DNA from: Planctomycetota bacterium | GTDB taxonomy: Bacteria > Planctomycetota > UBA1135 | Reading direction: 5' to 3' | NCBI GenBank assembly: GCA_022447335.1 | Contig: JAKVCF010000031.1 | Location: 1-20,080 of the forward strand | DNA: 20,080 nt | Part shown: positions 1-6,509 of the stretch, piece by piece | Layout of the letters: each line of letters starts with the position of its first letter | How positions within the stretch are numbered: the stretch's first letter is position 1 | Notes under the pieces: model-generated | Told to the model about the DNA's origin: nothing | The model's database searches: none | What the model saw: only the letters and a program-made list of their open reading frames with translations | Position numbers and translations under genes: made by a program

Positions 1-761
1 CCTGCCTTTTGAGCATCCTTGAGCGCTTCAACAGCTAGGTGCTCACCGCGATGGCGACTAGGGTGTGGGCTCCAGCCTTCGGAGGCTAGATGCAGTGATT
101 CCAGGACTCCGTCCAGCTCCCGTGCGGCATGGAGAGCCGGCTGGACTAGGGCGCCATTAGCCGATTCGGCTTGCAGCAGCTGCAAGTAGCCAGAAAGGCT
201 GGCAAGTGGGTCACGAACGCGCTCGACTAGGCCGTCGAGAAATTCCGCCGCGAAGGCGGGGGGCGATGTTTCTTTACCGATCAGCGTTGACTCCGTCGTT
301 CCGATTATGGGTGGCAATGCTGAAGTTGCTGGCGGGGGATTGAGTGGGGCAGGCGGGGCGGCCTCGCCACTAGATACTCCTGAACCGCCGGCAGCCTGGC
401 CAAGGACCTGACGCAGCGCTTGGGCGGTCCAGGGTGTGGGTAACGTGCGTAGGCCTGGGTGGGCGAGCACGGCTTCGGTGCCGAAGGAGCCGCGGCTGCC
501 GGTAACGAGGAGGCAGGGAAGCTGTGGCCGCTCTTGTAGCCAAGCTCCGATCGCCTGAAGTTCGGAGGGTTCGAGTCGATCGCCAAATAGGACAAGACCG
601 CTGGGTGGTTGGTGCCAGAGGTTGCCAAGCCAGTCGGTCAGCTCTCCGCGCTCGAGCGAGAAGCGCGTCGCTGGATGCCAGGAACGCAGTAGCGCCAGCA
701 GATCCGTGTCGGGATCGCGGCCCAAGACGAGCAAACGGGTTTCCGATGAATCGCGGAACAT
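1..761 (-). CDS. Degenerate receiver / HisKA-like sensor protein (3' end beyond window)
   Basis: An uninterrupted minus-strand frame starts at ATG 759-761, with AGGA about 12 nt upstream, and leaves the window after 253 codons. Residues about 8-120 read like a response-regulator fold (LLVLG, GLVLFGD, CLLVTG), but the acidic pocket, phospho-acceptor Asp (Gly here) and conserved Lys (Thr at 109) are missing, so it looks like a pseudo-receiver. A Pro/Ala/Ser-rich linker covers about 123-170. Residues 177-196 match a histidine-kinase dimerisation helix (VERVRDPLASLSGY), but the phospho-acceptor His position is Glu180. Any ATPase domain would lie beyond the left edge. It follows gmhB by 73 bp on the same strand, probably co-transcribed. 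It may be a pseudokinase, a scaffold, or a partner of the NtrC-like regulator at 5128. The frame and domain resemblance are seen; signalling function is inferred. Confidence 0.7.
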   Translation of the reverse strand, partial: MFRDSSETRLLVLGRDPDTDLLALLRSWHPATRFSLERGELTDWLGNLWHQPPSGLVLFGDRLEPSELQAIGAWLQERPQLPCLLVTGSRGSFGTEAVLAHPGLRTLPTPWTAQALRQVLGQAAGGSGVSSGEAAPPAPLNPPPATSALPPIIGTTESTLIGKETSPPAFAAEFLDGLVERVRDPLASLSGYLQLLQAESANGALVQPALHAARELDGVLESLHLASEGWSPHPSRHRGEHLAVEALKDAQKA

Positions 762-834
762 CTCGAAAGGCCATCCTAACAGGCAAACGCAGCCAAGTCA
801 GCGCTTGGTAGCAGGCTGTTTCAGGATGTCGCTC

Positions 835-1422
835 TCAGGTCCGCGCGAGGCCTGTCTGATGCAATAGCCAGGGCACGGCTTCTGCTAAATGTCCCGCGTA
901 GAGGTCGGGGTCTTTGCCGAGCTCGGCTAGTTTCTGGCGCGCTTGTCGCCCTTTGCCAGTGCCGACTAGGACCGAGGGGATTTTCATTGCGGCGAAGGCT
1001 TGGAGATCGCGTACATCGTCGCCTACACCTACGCTGCGCGTCCAGTCGATCGGGAAGTCCTGGGCTGCGCGTTCCAGGAGGCCGGGAAGTGGCTTGCGAC
1101 AGCGGCATCGCCGGCGTTGTGGCGGCACGCCAACGCTTGGGTGGTGCGGGCAGTGATAGAACCCGTCAATCCGTGCACCCAGAGCTTCTAAGCCGGCGTC
1201 GATCTTTTGCTGGATGGCGAGCAGATCGCCGTCATCGAGTAATCCTCGGGCAATGCCCGACTGGTTGGAGACCACAATTAGCTGCGCGCCGGCGCGGTGC
1301 AGGCTGGCCAACGCTTCGGCCACACCGGGCAGCAACTCGGCTTGCTCGGCCGAGGCAAGGTACGGCACTTCCCGGATCAGGGTGCCGTCCCTGTCAAGGA
1401 ACACGGTCGGGCGAGCGGCCAT
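835..1422 (-). CDS. gmhB: D-glycero-D-manno-heptose 1,7-bisphosphate 7-phosphatase
   Basis: This HAD-superfamily phosphatase removes the C7 phosphate of heptose bisphosphate in the cytoplasmic route to ADP-heptose for LPS core. The 195-residue length is typical. Visible motifs: DRDGT with nucleophile Asp10 and Asp12; SNQSGIARG at 52-60; a zinc-site pattern CPH at 91-93 with CRC at 106-108; RKP with Lys110; and GDD at 134-136 as the metal-binding acidic motif. The zinc-loop Cys/His set and the CPHHP signature favour GmhB over the related histidinol-phosphatase domain of HisB. No clear ribosome binding site precedes ATG 1422. It diverges from the 5'-nucleotidase gene across 82 bp and is followed on the same strand by the sensor-like gene. 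No other heptose-pathway gene is in view. Confidence 0.9.
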   Translation of the reverse strand: MAARPTVFLDRDGTLIREVPYLASAEQAELLPGVAEALASLHRAGAQLIVVSNQSGIARGLLDDGDLLAIQQKIDAGLEALGARIDGFYHCPHHPSVGVPPQRRRCRCRKPLPGLLERAAQDFPIDWTRSVGVGDDVRDLQAFAAMKIPSVLVGTGKGRQARQKLAELGKDPDLYAGHLAEAVPWLLHQTGLART

Positions 1423-1447
1423 CGGCGCTGGTAGGCTAGCTCGTCCG

Positions 1448-1467
1448 CGCGCCCAGGAAAAGGCGCG
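1448..1467. other. GC hairpin in gmhB/5'-nucleotidase divergent region
   Basis: A perfect 6-bp inverted repeat, CGCGCC at 1448-1453 and GGCGCG at 1462-1467, encloses an 8-nt loop. It lies in the 82-bp region between two divergent genes, so it could be an operator or a leader structure. Chance is possible in GC-rich DNA. Confidence 0.3.
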
Positions 1468-1478
1468 AGAAACTGCCC
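1468..1478 (-). repeat. Shared 11-mer upstream of gmhB
   Basis: The minus strand reads GGGCAGTTTCT here, 46 nt upstream of the gmhB start. The same 11-mer in the same orientation lies upstream of efp (3625-3635), in both cases followed by GCGC with at most one extra base. Function unknown. Confidence 0.35.
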
Positions 1479-1504
1479 CGCCCGCCGCGGCATCCTTTCC
1501 AGCG

Positions 1505-3031
1505 ATGAAAGCGCCTGGTTCGTCAGCTGCGCCCGAGACTCTAGCTCACCTTTTTCGCAGCCTCGGCAATCTCTATGCGCCGAGCGAGCGGCTGGTCTAC
1601 GTAAACCGGGACATCGACTTCAACCACATCAAAGTGGTGGGATTTGATCTCGATTACACCTTGGCACGCTATTGTCAGGCTGAGCTCGAAGATCTGACGC
1701 TGACCGTGATCTTTGAGAAGCTCTATCAGGCGGGGTTTCCAGAAGGTTTTCAGCTCGACCGCGGCGAATCCGACTTTGCAATGCGTGGTCTTGTGGTAGA
1801 TCGCCAGGAGGGCAACATCCTCAAGTTGGACCGGCATGGCTATGTGGGGCGTGGTTATCACGGTTTGCAGCCGCTCAATTCTCGTGAGCTAGGTAGGACC
1901 TATCCTGAGCAGCGCGTTGGAGTTGAGAAGGCGCGATTCTCGTCGGTGGATACTTTGTTTTCGTTGCCAGAAGTCAACCTCTTCGCCAAAGCGGTCGAAC
2001 ACTTCGATGCCAATATGGATGATTGGGGGGCGGGAGGGTTTACCGACTACGCTCAAGTTTGGGACATCATTCGAACTTGCACTAACGCTTCGCACCAGGA
2101 CGATTCAATCAAGGCGTCGATTCGGGCCGATCCCTCTCGCTACATAGTGCGTGATCCGGATTTGCCGGCAATGCTGCATCGCTTACGCTCGCTGGGAAAG
2201 AAAATTTTCTTGCTGACTAATAGCGAACCGGAGTATGCCCAGGTCTTGTTGGAGTTGTTGTTGAATGAGGCTGGGCGTGGTTACACCGGTTGGGAAAGTT
2301 TCTTCGATTGGATAGTGGTTTCAGCTCGCAAGCCGAGCTTCTTTACCGGCAGCGACCCGTTCATTGATGTTGAATCAGGTAAGGCGACGCGGAGCCCCAA
2401 GCGCAATGTGGTCTATGCAGGCGGTAACCAGACGGATCTGCAGAAAGTACTGAAGTCCCACCCGGATCAGATTTTGTTTGTGGGAGACCACATTTATGAC
2501 GACGTAGTTAAGTCGAAAAAGAATTTTGGCTGGAGGACGGCGCTGATAGTGGAAGAGCTCGAAACCGATATCACGACGAGGCGTAACTGGTCGGTCATGA
2601 TCGAGGAGGTCGAAGCTCTTCGGGCATTGCGCCAAAAGCTTTCGCGTGAAGTGGCTCGCATGAAGTTTGGCCTAAACGCCATGGATCGTTCGCTTCAGGA
2701 CGAAGGCTTGCGCCTTGATGGCCGTCTCGTGACAAATTCGGATTACGATGCTGGGCGCGCCGTCCTGCTGACCGAAGTGGCGCGCAAACGTAAAGAGTTG
2801 CAGGTGATCGATCGTCGCGTGAACCAACTTGCGCGAAAGGTCTCCGATGCCTTCAATCCCTATTGGGGCTCACTTTTTTGGGAGACACATGACACTAGCC
2901 GCTTTGCGCAGCAGGCTGAGACCTTTGCGTGCGCATACACCAGCAGGGCGTCGAATCTACTGTTCATTGCGCCCGAAGAAACGCTCTTCGCGGGAGCGGG
3001 GAAACTTGCCCACTCGTGGCGATTGCCCTGA
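1505..3031 (+). CDS. HAD-IG family 5'-nucleotidase (cN-II-like)
   Basis: This is a 508-residue cytosolic-type purine 5'-nucleotidase of the HAD-IG family (Pfam 5_nucleotid), expected to dephosphorylate nucleoside monophosphates. Visible landmarks: nucleophile motif DLDYT with Asp48 and Asp50; motif II FLLTNS at 235-240; and the acidic motif GDHIYDD at 327-333 followed by VKSKK. A charged helical region follows at about 360-450. The frame stays open far upstream, but that extension only mirrors gmhB, and family homology starts near residue 10-30, so ATG 1505 was chosen. No clear Shine-Dalgarno precedes it. It ends at TGA 3029-3031, 4 bp from the convergent efp stop. The exact substrate cannot be read from sequence. 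Confidence 0.85.
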   Translation: MKAPGSSAAPETLAHLFRSLGNLYAPSERLVYVNRDIDFNHIKVVGFDLDYTLARYCQAELEDLTLTVIFEKLYQAGFPEGFQLDRGESDFAMRGLVVDRQEGNILKLDRHGYVGRGYHGLQPLNSRELGRTYPEQRVGVEKARFSSVDTLFSLPEVNLFAKAVEHFDANMDDWGAGGFTDYAQVWDIIRTCTNASHQDDSIKASIRADPSRYIVRDPDLPAMLHRLRSLGKKIFLLTNSEPEYAQVLLELLLNEAGRGYTGWESFFDWIVVSARKPSFFTGSDPFIDVESGKATRSPKRNVVYAGGNQTDLQKVLKSHPDQILFVGDHIYDDVVKSKKNFGWRTALIVEELETDITTRRNWSVMIEEVEALRALRQKLSREVARMKFGLNAMDRSLQDEGLRLDGRLVTNSDYDAGRAVLLTEVARKRKELQVIDRRVNQLARKVSDAFNPYWGSLFWETHDTSRFAQQAETFACAYTSRASNLLFIAPEETLFAGAGKLAHSWRLP

Positions 3032-3035
3032 TCGC

Positions 3036-3614
3036 CTAGGCCTCAGGCGCGTCCGCTCGCGATAAGAAGTCGCCGGTCTCGGTGTGGACCTTGATCCACT
3101 CGCCGCTCTCGATGTAAGGCGGAACGCGTACGGTTAAGCCGGTCTCACAAACTGCGCCCTTCTTGTCGTTGCTGACCGTATCACCCCTTGCTGCAATCTC
3201 GGCTTCGGTGACTTGCAGCACTACATGGGCCGGCAGTTCGAGCGAAATCGGTATTTCCTCATGGAAGGTTACGCTGACCTCCTGGTTATCGCGCACGAAT
3301 CTCATCTTGTCGCCAAGCAGGTCAGCATTAAGGTAATAAAGCTCGAAGTTTTCCTTGTCCATGAAGACATGATTTTCTCCTTCTGGGTAGGAGTAAGTGC
3401 ATGGCCGTGTGGAAAGGAAGGCGACCTCGAGAGTTTCGTCGGTACTCATCTTCATAGATTTGAATGAGCCCGTCGTAAGGTGCTTGCACTTAATCTGGTT
3501 GAATGATGATCCTTTGCCTGGCTTGCGGAACTCGTGATCAGTGCAGACGTAGAGTTCTCCAGAGAGAATGAGGACATTGCCCTTACGGACTTGGTTGGCT
3601 TTGACAGTTGGCAT
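3036..3614 (-). CDS. efp: Translation elongation factor P
   Basis: EF-P binds stalled ribosomes beside the P-site tRNA and relieves arrest at polyproline stretches. The 192-residue protein shows the three-domain EF-P pattern. The KOW-like N-terminal domain carries the modification loop RKPGKGSSF with Lys34 at the tip. The middle OB domain includes the TYSYPEGENHVFMD segment, and the C-terminal OB domain has the signature TGLTVRVPPYIESGEWIKV. Lys34 is the residue that receives beta-lysine or 5-aminopentanol in families with known modifications. Position 32 is Pro, not the Arg of the rhamnosylated type. No modification gene is in the window. It lies 44 bp downstream of rpoN on the same strand but may have its own promoter at 3637-3665. 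No Shine-Dalgarno is visible. Confidence 0.95.
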   Translation of the reverse strand: MPTVKANQVRKGNVLILSGELYVCTDHEFRKPGKGSSFNQIKCKHLTTGSFKSMKMSTDETLEVAFLSTRPCTYSYPEGENHVFMDKENFELYYLNADLLGDKMRFVRDNQEVSVTFHEEIPISLELPAHVVLQVTEAEIAARGDTVSNDKKGAVCETGLTVRVPPYIESGEWIKVHTETGDFLSRADAPEA

Positions 3615-3624
3615 CGTAGTGCGC

Positions 3625-3635
3625 AGAAACTGCCC
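3625..3635 (-). repeat. Shared 11-mer in efp leader
   Basis: Second copy of GGGCAGTTTCT on the minus strand, 11 nt before the efp start and directly after a candidate -10 box. It would overlap the predicted transcription start. See the copy at 1468-1478. Confidence 0.35.
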
Positions 3636-3636
3636 T

Positions 3637-3665
3637 ATTGTACTAGCGCTGCAGTTGCCTAGTAA
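3637..3665 (-). promoter_or_regulatory. Candidate sigma-70 promoter for efp
   Basis: On the minus strand TTACTA (3660-3665) and TACAAT (3637-3642) are separated by 17 bp, and transcription would begin about 15 nt before the efp ATG. The -10 matches consensus at 5 of 6 positions and the -35 at 3 of 6. The -35 overlaps the rpoN stop codon. Prediction only. Confidence 0.35.
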
Positions 3666-5068
3666 GAGCGCCTCATGGTTGAGGCTGGGATTCCTAGAGC
3701 TTTCCGGTATTTAGTGATCGTGCGCCGGGCGACTTTGATGCCGTCCCGTTCGCGCAGGATTCGCACGATTTCTTCGTCGGAAAGGGGGGACGAGCTGTCT
3801 TCGGCGTCGACAATAGCCTTGATGCGCTCCTGGATTGCTACGCGTGAGCGTTGGCCGCCTCGACTGGTGCGTTGCCCTCCAGAAAAGAATGCTTTGAGGG
3901 GTAGGATCCCCTGAGGGGTTTGGCCAAACTTTCCTCGGATCGCACGTGATACGGTTGAGATATGGACGCCGACTGAATCGGCGATCTCCTGCATCTTGAG
4001 CGGACGCATTTTTTCGGGGCCGTGGTCTAGGAAATCGCGCTGGCGATCTACGATCGCCGTAGAGATTCGCAGTAAGCTTTCGCGTCGGTGGTTGACCGCG
4101 TCGAGGAACCAGCGAGCGCGCTCGAGCTTCTTCATTAGGAAGCTATGCATGCGCTTATCGCCCTTGGCTTTCTCGAGCATGTCACGCGCCGCCTTTGAGA
4201 GTCGCAGCTCGGGCAAGCCTTCGCGAGTGAGCACGACCTCATACTTGCCATTTTTCTCATGCACGATGACGTCGGGCAGGATTAGCGCTCCGGTGTCATC
4301 GCCGAATCCAGAAATAGGGCGGGAGTCAAGGTCGGCCAAAACTTCGATCGCTTGCCGAACTTCAGCAAGGTCGACTTCGAGGGAGTCCGCGATTTGTGGA
4401 AGTTTGTTGGTCAGCAGTTCTTCGAAATGCGTTTGTACGACCGCCTCGGCGAGTTCATGGGCACCGGGAAGGGCTTCCAGTTGTAGTAGGTAGCATTCAC
4501 GTAAATCAATCGCACCTAGCGATGGGTGCGATACTTCACGGAGATCTTCAAGTGCCTCTTCAAGTTCCTCGACAGGAACGTCGATCATATTGGCCATGGG
4601 CTGCAGGCCTTGAGGCAAAAATCCGCGTTCATCAAGCTGTGCTAGAAGTAGTCCGGCGTGCTCTATTTCTTCTGCGTCGATGTCCCGAATGCGCAGCTCG
4701 GACATGATGCCATCCGTGCCGCCAGACTCGGGGGCGGCGACTTGCTGAAGGGCATCGAACTCCTCTTCGCTGTTGCTGGCGCGGCCGACAGGCCCCTCGC
4801 CGCGGAAAGCTTCGAGCAGGGGTTCGTCGAGGTCGAAGGCTTCTTCGAGTGAGGCCTCCTCGCGGTCTGGCTCGTTTTCGAGTTCGTCGCCTGCGAGCTC
4901 TTCTTGTTCAGTTCCGGACTCGAGAAAGGGGTTGTCCTCGAGTTCGGCATCGATCCGATCGAGCAGCTCGGGCGTAGTGAGCTGCAGGACCTGCATGGCC
5001 TGAATCATCTGCGGCGACTGGACAAGTCGCTGTTCGAGTCGCAGATTCTGAGTGTATTCCAGGCGCAT
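3659..5068 (-). CDS. rpoN: RNA polymerase sigma-54 factor
   Basis: Sigma-54 directs RNA polymerase to -24/-12 promoters and needs an AAA+ activator for open-complex formation. The 469-residue protein has the full layout. Region I is Gln/Leu-rich (residues 11-31, RLVQSPQMIQAMQVLQL). Region II is very acidic (about 51-90). The core-binding domain includes GAIDLRECYLLQLEAL. The helix-turn-helix lies at about 360-385 (EIADSVGVHISTVSRAI) with the TPQGILPLKAFFS segment after it. The C-terminal RpoN box is ARRTITKYR at 447-455, which reads the -24 element. It diverges from an NtrC-family activator across 59 bp, and efp is downstream rather than the more usual hpf/ptsN genes. AGGG lies about 17 nt before ATG 5068, too far for a standard ribosome binding site. 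Confidence 0.96.
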   Translation of the reverse strand: MRLEYTQNLRLEQRLVQSPQMIQAMQVLQLTTPELLDRIDAELEDNPFLESGTEQEELAGDELENEPDREEASLEEAFDLDEPLLEAFRGEGPVGRASNSEEEFDALQQVAAPESGGTDGIMSELRIRDIDAEEIEHAGLLLAQLDERGFLPQGLQPMANMIDVPVEELEEALEDLREVSHPSLGAIDLRECYLLQLEALPGAHELAEAVVQTHFEELLTNKLPQIADSLEVDLAEVRQAIEVLADLDSRPISGFGDDTGALILPDVIVHEKNGKYEVVLTREGLPELRLSKAARDMLEKAKGDKRMHSFLMKKLERARWFLDAVNHRRESLLRISTAIVDRQRDFLDHGPEKMRPLKMQEIADSVGVHISTVSRAIRGKFGQTPQGILPLKAFFSGGQRTSRGGQRSRVAIQERIKAIVDAEDSSSPLSDEEIVRILRERDGIKVARRTITKYRKALGIPASTMRRSY

Positions 5069-5086
5069 GAGTGCGAGAATCTTATC

Positions 5087-5120
5087 CCTCGCAAAGGGGC
5101 TAGGTACACCTTTTGCGGGG
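5087..5120. promoter_or_regulatory. Imperfect palindrome between rpoN and activator gene
   Basis: CCTCGCAAAGGG (5087-5098) and CCTTTTGCGGGG (5109-5120) are inverted copies matching at 10 of 12 positions, separated by 10 nt. The half-site centres are 22 bp apart, about two helical turns, as for a dimeric repressor or activator site. It occupies most of the 59-bp divergent region, so either gene could be controlled. Binding is inferred. Confidence 0.4.
5102..5116 (+). promoter_or_regulatory. Weak sigma-54-like -24/-12 element
   Basis: AGGTACACCTTTTGC has GG and GC at the required 10-nt separation and a perfect TTGC, but the -24 half is AGGTAC rather than TGGCAC. Predicted initiation is near 5127, directly at the ATG of the activator gene, which would give an almost leaderless mRNA. 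This position lowers confidence. Confidence 0.2.
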
Positions 5121-5127
5121 ACAGGTG

Positions 5128-6468
5128 ATGGAAGTTCTCTTAGTAGAAGATGAGAAGGCGCTGGCGGCCCCGCTTGCAGATTGTTTGCGCGAGGCGGGGC
5201 ATCACGTGACGGTTCTGCATGAAGGCCCCGCTGCCCTGGCGTGGCTGTCTGAGAACACTTGCGAGCTGCTAGTGACCGATGTGAGGCTTCCTGGCGCTGA
5301 CGGTATTCAGGTTCTTGAGCGTGCGCGTAAGCAGGACCCTCCGGCGATCTGTCTGGTGATGACCGGTTACGCTACTGTTGAGCAGGCGGTTGAGGCGATG
5401 AAGTGCGGCGCTCTCTCATATCTGCAGAAGCCTTTTCCGACCGAAGCGTTGCTGGGCTTGGCGCGGCAGGCAGGCGAGCTGTCTGCGATGCGTGACGAAA
5501 TACGTCGGTTACGTGCAGGCGGAGGGAGTGAAGGGAAAGGGTTGACCGGGGGATCTGCGCAAGTGCGTGAAGTGCAGTCACGCATTGCGGCTGCCGCAGC
5601 TTCAACGGCGGCAGTTTTGATTTCTGGTGCAAGTGGTACGGGCAAGGAGCGGGTGGCGCGTGCCATTCATCGCAGCAGTGAACGAGCTGAGGCCTCATTT
5701 GTGCCAGTCGCCTGTGCAGCGATTCCGGAGAACCTGCTTGAGGGGGAGCTATTCGGCTTCCGCAAGGGAGCATTCACTGGCGCTGATGCCAGTCACGAAG
5801 GCCTACTTGCTCAAGCGGGGGAGGGCACGCTTTTCCTCGATGATGTTGAAGATCTTCCACTGGAGGCACAGGCGAAGCTTTTGCGTGTTTTGCAAGAGCG
5901 TGAGTACACGCCACTTGGTTCGCCGAGGGCCCAACCTTTTCCGGCAGCGGTGGGCGCGGCAAGTAAGGTCGATTTAGTTGAGCGTGTCAAGAACGAGAGC
6001 TTTCGTGAAGATCTGTACTACCGCTTGAACGTGGTACCGCTGCATATCCCGCCACTGCGCGAGCGTGCGGGAGATATCCCAATGTTGCTCGGTGAGTTCC
6101 TTGCTCGACATGATCCTGAGGGTCGTTACCGCATTGCCGGCGACACGCTCCGCCGATTGGGGCAATATGAGTGGCCGGGCAATGTCCGTGAGCTCGAAAA
6201 TAGTCTGCGCCGGGCGATGGCGCTTTCTGGGCGGGCCCGCGTGCTTCGTGATGAACATTTCTTTCCTGGCGGCCCCGCTGGCGACCTGCGCAGTGAAGGA
6301 GTGCTGCCGCTGCGTGAGATTGTGCGCCGCGCTGAGGCGGAGGCGATCCGAAAGGCTATGGCGGCCACGGGTGGCCGCAAGCTCAAGGCTGCAGAGCTGC
6401 TGGGCATCTCCCGCAAAGTGATGTGGCAGAAGATGAAGGACCTCGGATTAAGCGGCGACTCCGACTGA
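5128..6468 (+). CDS. NtrC-family sigma-54-dependent response regulator
   Basis: This 446-residue regulator has an N-terminal receiver (1-115), an AAA+ sigma-54 interaction domain (about 138-365) and a Fis-type DNA-binding helix-turn-helix (AAELLGISRKVMWQ, about 421-434). The receiver is complete: Glu7/Asp8, phospho-acceptor Asp51, Thr79, Lys101. The AAA+ domain has Walker A GASGTGKE (167-174), GAFTGA (214-219) for sigma-54 contact, and arginine-finger region FREDLYYRL (292-300). Two positions differ from the family: Walker B is FLDDVED, Asp239 replacing the catalytic Glu, and the sensor I stretch reads GAAS instead of AATN. ATG 5128 was chosen over in-frame TTG 5113 and GTG 5125 because GGGGA lies 6 nt upstream. 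It heads the plus-strand array and is divergent from rpoN. Its kinase and targets are unknown; the adjacent serine dehydratase is a natural candidate target. Confidence 0.9.
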   Translation: MEVLLVEDEKALAAPLADCLREAGHHVTVLHEGPAALAWLSENTCELLVTDVRLPGADGIQVLERARKQDPPAICLVMTGYATVEQAVEAMKCGALSYLQKPFPTEALLGLARQAGELSAMRDEIRRLRAGGGSEGKGLTGGSAQVREVQSRIAAAAASTAAVLISGASGTGKERVARAIHRSSERAEASFVPVACAAIPENLLEGELFGFRKGAFTGADASHEGLLAQAGEGTLFLDDVEDLPLEAQAKLLRVLQEREYTPLGSPRAQPFPAAVGAASKVDLVERVKNESFREDLYYRLNVVPLHIPPLRERAGDIPMLLGEFLARHDPEGRYRIAGDTLRRLGQYEWPGNVRELENSLRRAMALSGRARVLRDEHFFPGGPAGDLRSEGVLPLREIVRRAEAEAIRKAMAATGGRKLKAAELLGISRKVMWQKMKDLGLSGDSD

Positions 6469-6509
6469 GTTCGCTGGACGCTCGCTGATTTGCCGGATAG
6501 CGTGCGGAT

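Noticed and set aside
370..786. 138-codon minus-strand frame with an Arg/Ala/Pro-rich product
   Set aside because: Shadow of the sensor-like gene, which reads through the same DNA in a neighbouring frame with recognisable domains.
1214..1504. N-terminal extension of the 5'-nucleotidase frame (97 extra residues)
   Set aside because: It mirrors the gmhB coding strand and has no family similarity; ATG 1505 fits the family start.
6469..6509. Sigma-54 promoter before the serine dehydratase gene
   Set aside because: TGG and TTTGC are present but the GG to GC spacing is 14 nt, not the required 10.
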